Shown: in pieces, positions 61,903-63,750 of the stretch
Position numbering within the stretch: the stretch's first letter is position 1
How the letters are laid out: the number at the start of each line of letters is the position of its first letter
Assembly (NCBI RefSeq): GCF_023229025.1
Contig: NZ_JALOAA010000008.1
Coordinates: forward strand, 1 to 63,750
Length of the DNA: 63,750 nt
Reading direction: 5' to 3'
Origin: Sulfurimonas sp.
GTDB taxonomy: Bacteria > Campylobacterota > Campylobacteria > Campylobacterales > Sulfurimonadaceae
The notes under the pieces: generated by a model
Database searches by the model: none
Told to the model about the DNA's origin: nothing
The model's input: the letters and a program-made list of their open reading frames with translations, nothing else
Translations under genes and position numbers: made by a program

Positions 61903-63001
61903 TTAACGCCTCCTCTATATATTTTTCAAACTTATTAACTTCTACCAAAAAGGAGTCATGCCCATAGTCACTCTTTACATCTAGATAGTGATGATTTTTG
62001 TATCCTATTTTAGTTAAAGTATCACTAATCTCTTTCATCTCATAGCTTCTAAAGAGTAGGTCATTACTAAAGCTAATTAGATGTAGCTGAGTATTTACTT
62101 TTTGCAGAGCCTCACTGAGCGAGTCAAATCCGCGTGAGAGATCATAAATATTTATCGCTTTTGTAATGTACAGGTAAGACAACGGGTCAAACCACTTTGT
62201 AAAATTATATCCATTGTACTCTAAAAAAAGCTCCACTTGAAACTTTCCAAATAGCTCGTAAAGTCCATCTGTACTTTTATACTCTCTGCCAAATTTGCCC
62301 TGCATCGACTCATGCGAGAGAAAACTAATATGCCCTGCCATTCTTCCGACTGCTAAGCCCGATAATCCACTTTTTACAATATCTTCGTGCTCGTAGTATC
62401 CGCCTTTGAAATCAGGATCTTTTAGTATCGCTTCTTGAGCTATTTTATTAAATGCGATAGCCCAAGGTTGAGTTGCATGCGTTGTGGCTAAAGATATTGT
62501 TTTTGATGCAAAATCAGGGTAATGAACTGCAAAATGAAGTGCTTGCATACCGCCCATAGAGCCGCCTATAATCGCATGAACGTTATGAATGCCGAGTTTG
62601 TCAAAAAGAATTCTTTGAGCCTTGACCATATCTTTTATGGTAATAACCGGAAATTTGTAACGGTATGGATTTTGATGCGGGTGTTGTGGACTCATAGGAC
62701 CTGTTGAACCAAAACAGCTTCCTATAACATTTGTACAAATAACAAAGTATTTATCGGTATCAACCGCTTTTGAAGGACCTATTAGATTATCCCACCAGCC
62801 GGGTTTTTTATCGCCCTCATAAGTTCCTGCACAGTGGTGTGAACCTGTTAGTGCATGGCATATGACGATAACATTACTTTTGTCGTCATTTAGAGTACCG
62901 TATGTTTCGTAAGCAATGTCGTATGGTTCTAAAATACGTCCACTCTCTAGATAGAGTGGATTTGTAAAATGTTCTGTATGTGTCTTAAGGTTTAGTGACA
63001 A
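61895..63001 (-). CDS. metX: homoserine O-acetyltransferase MetX
   Basis: 368 residues. Alpha/beta hydrolase: nucleophile Ser in GGSMGGMQALHFAV, the Asp/His pair in the C-terminal SDYGHDSFL, and the MetX markers GWWDNLIGPSKAVDT and CTNVIGSCFGSTGPMSP. Acetylates homoserine (a few relatives succinylate it) for direct sulfhydrylation. TTG start at 63001 with GAGG about nine bases upstream and no nearby ATG. Follows the sulfhydrylase gene by two bases, giving a methionine pair. Confidence 0.95.
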   Translation of the reverse strand: MSLNLKTHTEHFTNPLYLESGRILEPYDIAYETYGTLNDDKSNVIVICHALTGSHHCAGTYEGDKKPGWWDNLIGPSKAVDTDKYFVICTNVIGSCFGSTGPMSPQHPHQNPYRYKFPVITIKDMVKAQRILFDKLGIHNVHAIIGGSMGGMQALHFAVHYPDFASKTISLATTHATQPWAIAFNKIAQEAILKDPDFKGGYYEHEDIVKSGLSGLAVGRMAGHISFLSHESMQGKFGREYKSTDGLYELFGKFQVELFLEYNGYNFTKWFDPLSYLYITKAINIYDLSRGFDSLSEALQKVNTQLHLISFSNDLLFRSYEMKEISDTLTKIGYKNHHYLDVKSDYGHDSFLVEVNKFEKYIEEALNG

Positions 63002-63003
63002 AT

Positions 63004-63750
63004 TTACGCCTCAAGAGCCTGTTTTATATCCGCTATTAAGTCAGTAATACTCTCTAAGCCGCAAGAGATTCTAATAAGCCCTGCAGGAACTCCGCAAGCT
63101 GCAAGCTCCTCTTGAGTAAGCTGCTGGTGAGTGGTTGAAGCAGGGTGTGTAATTATTGATTTAGAGTCGCCTATATTTACAACAAGCGAGTAGAGATTAG
63201 TTGCATCAACCACTTTTACTGCTTCTTGAAGTGAGGCTACTTCAAAACTAAGAAGACCGCTGCTTGCGCCCTCGTCAAAATATTTTTGAGCATTTTTATA
63301 GTTTGTATTGTTTTTTAGTCCAGGATAGTTTACCTTTTTTACTTTTGGGTGTGATTCTAAAAACTCTGCCAACAAAAGGGCGTTTTTCGAGTGTTCTCTC
63401 ATGCGAAGCGACAACGTCTCCATCCCTTGAATAAATAACCATGAGTTAAATGGAGATACAACAGCACCTAAATCCCTAAGCAGGGAAAGGCGAGCACGAA
63501 GTGTAAACGGAGGAAGCGGTACATCAACATAAACTAGACCATGATAAGAGGGGTCAGGCTCATTGAAGTGTGCGTAGCGAGGATTTGATTTTAATTTTTC
63601 AACCAAATCTTTTCTCTCTACTAATATTCCGCCGATAGCAAGACCTTGACCTGTCGTATATTTGCTTGCACTATGAACGGTTATATCTGCACCATGCTCA
63701 AGTGGGCGACATAAAGCCGGAGTTGCTACCGTATTGTCAACCACTGTCAA
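63004..63750 (-). CDS. metY: O-acetylhomoserine sulfhydrylase, C-terminal part
   Basis: 248 residues visible; the N-terminal ~170 lie beyond the window. Cys/Met metabolism PLP family: TVVDNTVATPALCRPLEHGADITVHSASKYTTG carries the PLP-binding Asp and Lys (SASKYTTG), with the C-terminal VVNIGDSKSIITHPASTTHQQLT segment and IRISCGLES, both diagnostic. Combines O-acetylhomoserine with sulfide to homocysteine, the partner of MetX directly downstream. The first codon at 63750 is not a true start. Confidence 0.92.
   Translation of the reverse strand: MTVVDNTVATPALCRPLEHGADITVHSASKYTTGQGLAIGGILVERKDLVEKLKSNPRYAHFNEPDPSYHGLVYVDVPLPPFTLRARLSLLRDLGAVVSPFNSWLFIQGMETLSLRMREHSKNALLLAEFLESHPKVKKVNYPGLKNNTNYKNAQKYFDEGASSGLLSFEVASLQEAVKVVDATNLYSLVVNIGDSKSIITHPASTTHQQLTQEELAACGVPAGLIRISCGLESITDLIADIKQALEA

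Noticed and set aside
62522..62707. 61-codon plus-strand ORF over metX
   Set aside because: Antisense shadow of a strongly conserved enzyme gene.

Overview
The window reads as chromosomal DNA of a low-GC member of the Campylobacterota, most like Sulfurimonas or a close relative. This rests on gene content and on gene order I recall from that phylum: pyrH-rpoZ-spoT-tyrS-nitronate monooxygenase-amidase, an Rrf2 gene with flhA divergent from rpsO, murC-small membrane protein-mutS2, and xseB beside a carbon-nitrogen hydrolase. Starts at TTG and GTG are common, coding density is very high, and neighbours often overlap by 1-13 bases. No tRNA, CRISPR array, insertion sequence, prophage or attachment site was seen. 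No gene-free stretch exceeds 300 bases.

Layout. 1-61 is the 3' end of a 5S rRNA, so an rRNA operon lies just left of the window. 0.1-5.5 kb (minus) holds a secreted endonuclease/phosphatase-fold protein, an M3 oligopeptidase, and a two-gene unit of a cytosolic HtrA-like protease plus an unrecognised 437-residue protein. 5.6-13 kb holds a diguanylate cyclase, a pirin, an Old Yellow Enzyme, a SagB-like oxidoreductase and two HD-GYP phosphodiesterases. 13.1-18.3 kb is a molybdate region: porin-modA-diMop-modB-modC, preceded by modE, whose promoter carries a clear ModE-type palindrome. 18.3-20.6 kb is a large fused membrane/AsmA-like protein.

20.7-27.5 kb (plus) is the pyrH-rpoZ-spoT-tyrS-NMO-amidase run. 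27.5-31.2 kb (minus) is Rrf2-flhA-DHH phosphoesterase. 31.3-36 kb holds rpsO, kdsB, a methyltransferase, a cysteine-cluster protein, a TPR lipoprotein, trpC and a YqeY-like protein. 36.0-39.4 kb is a flagellar unit (flgH, periplasmic transglutaminase-like protein, GGDEF/EAL protein) behind a good sigma-54 promoter. 39.4-48.7 kb holds a SulP transporter, valS, a UvrD-type helicase, a second diguanylate cyclase, a lipo-cytochrome c and a small lipoprotein. 48.7-51.5 kb is lemA-DUF3137-YtfJ-like-EI24. dgt follows, and 52.9-63.75 kb is a long minus-strand run from a truncated O-acetylhomoserine sulfhydrylase gene through metX, xseB, dapC, murC and mutS2 to a BaiN-type flavoprotein.

How it fits together. 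Five c-di-GMP proteins lie within 42 kb; two are paralogous cyclases with a periplasmic domain resembling the nitrate/nitrite-sensing NIT domain. With a ModE-controlled molybdate system, a cytochrome and an Fe-S type Rrf2 regulator, this suits an anaerobic-respiring, motile, sulfur- or hydrogen-oxidising bacterium. The least explained parts are the protease/partner pair, the porin-headed mod operon with an unexplained ribosome-binding site upstream, the flgH-transglutaminase-GGDEF/EAL unit, and a nitrilase-fold protein lacking two of three catalytic residues.
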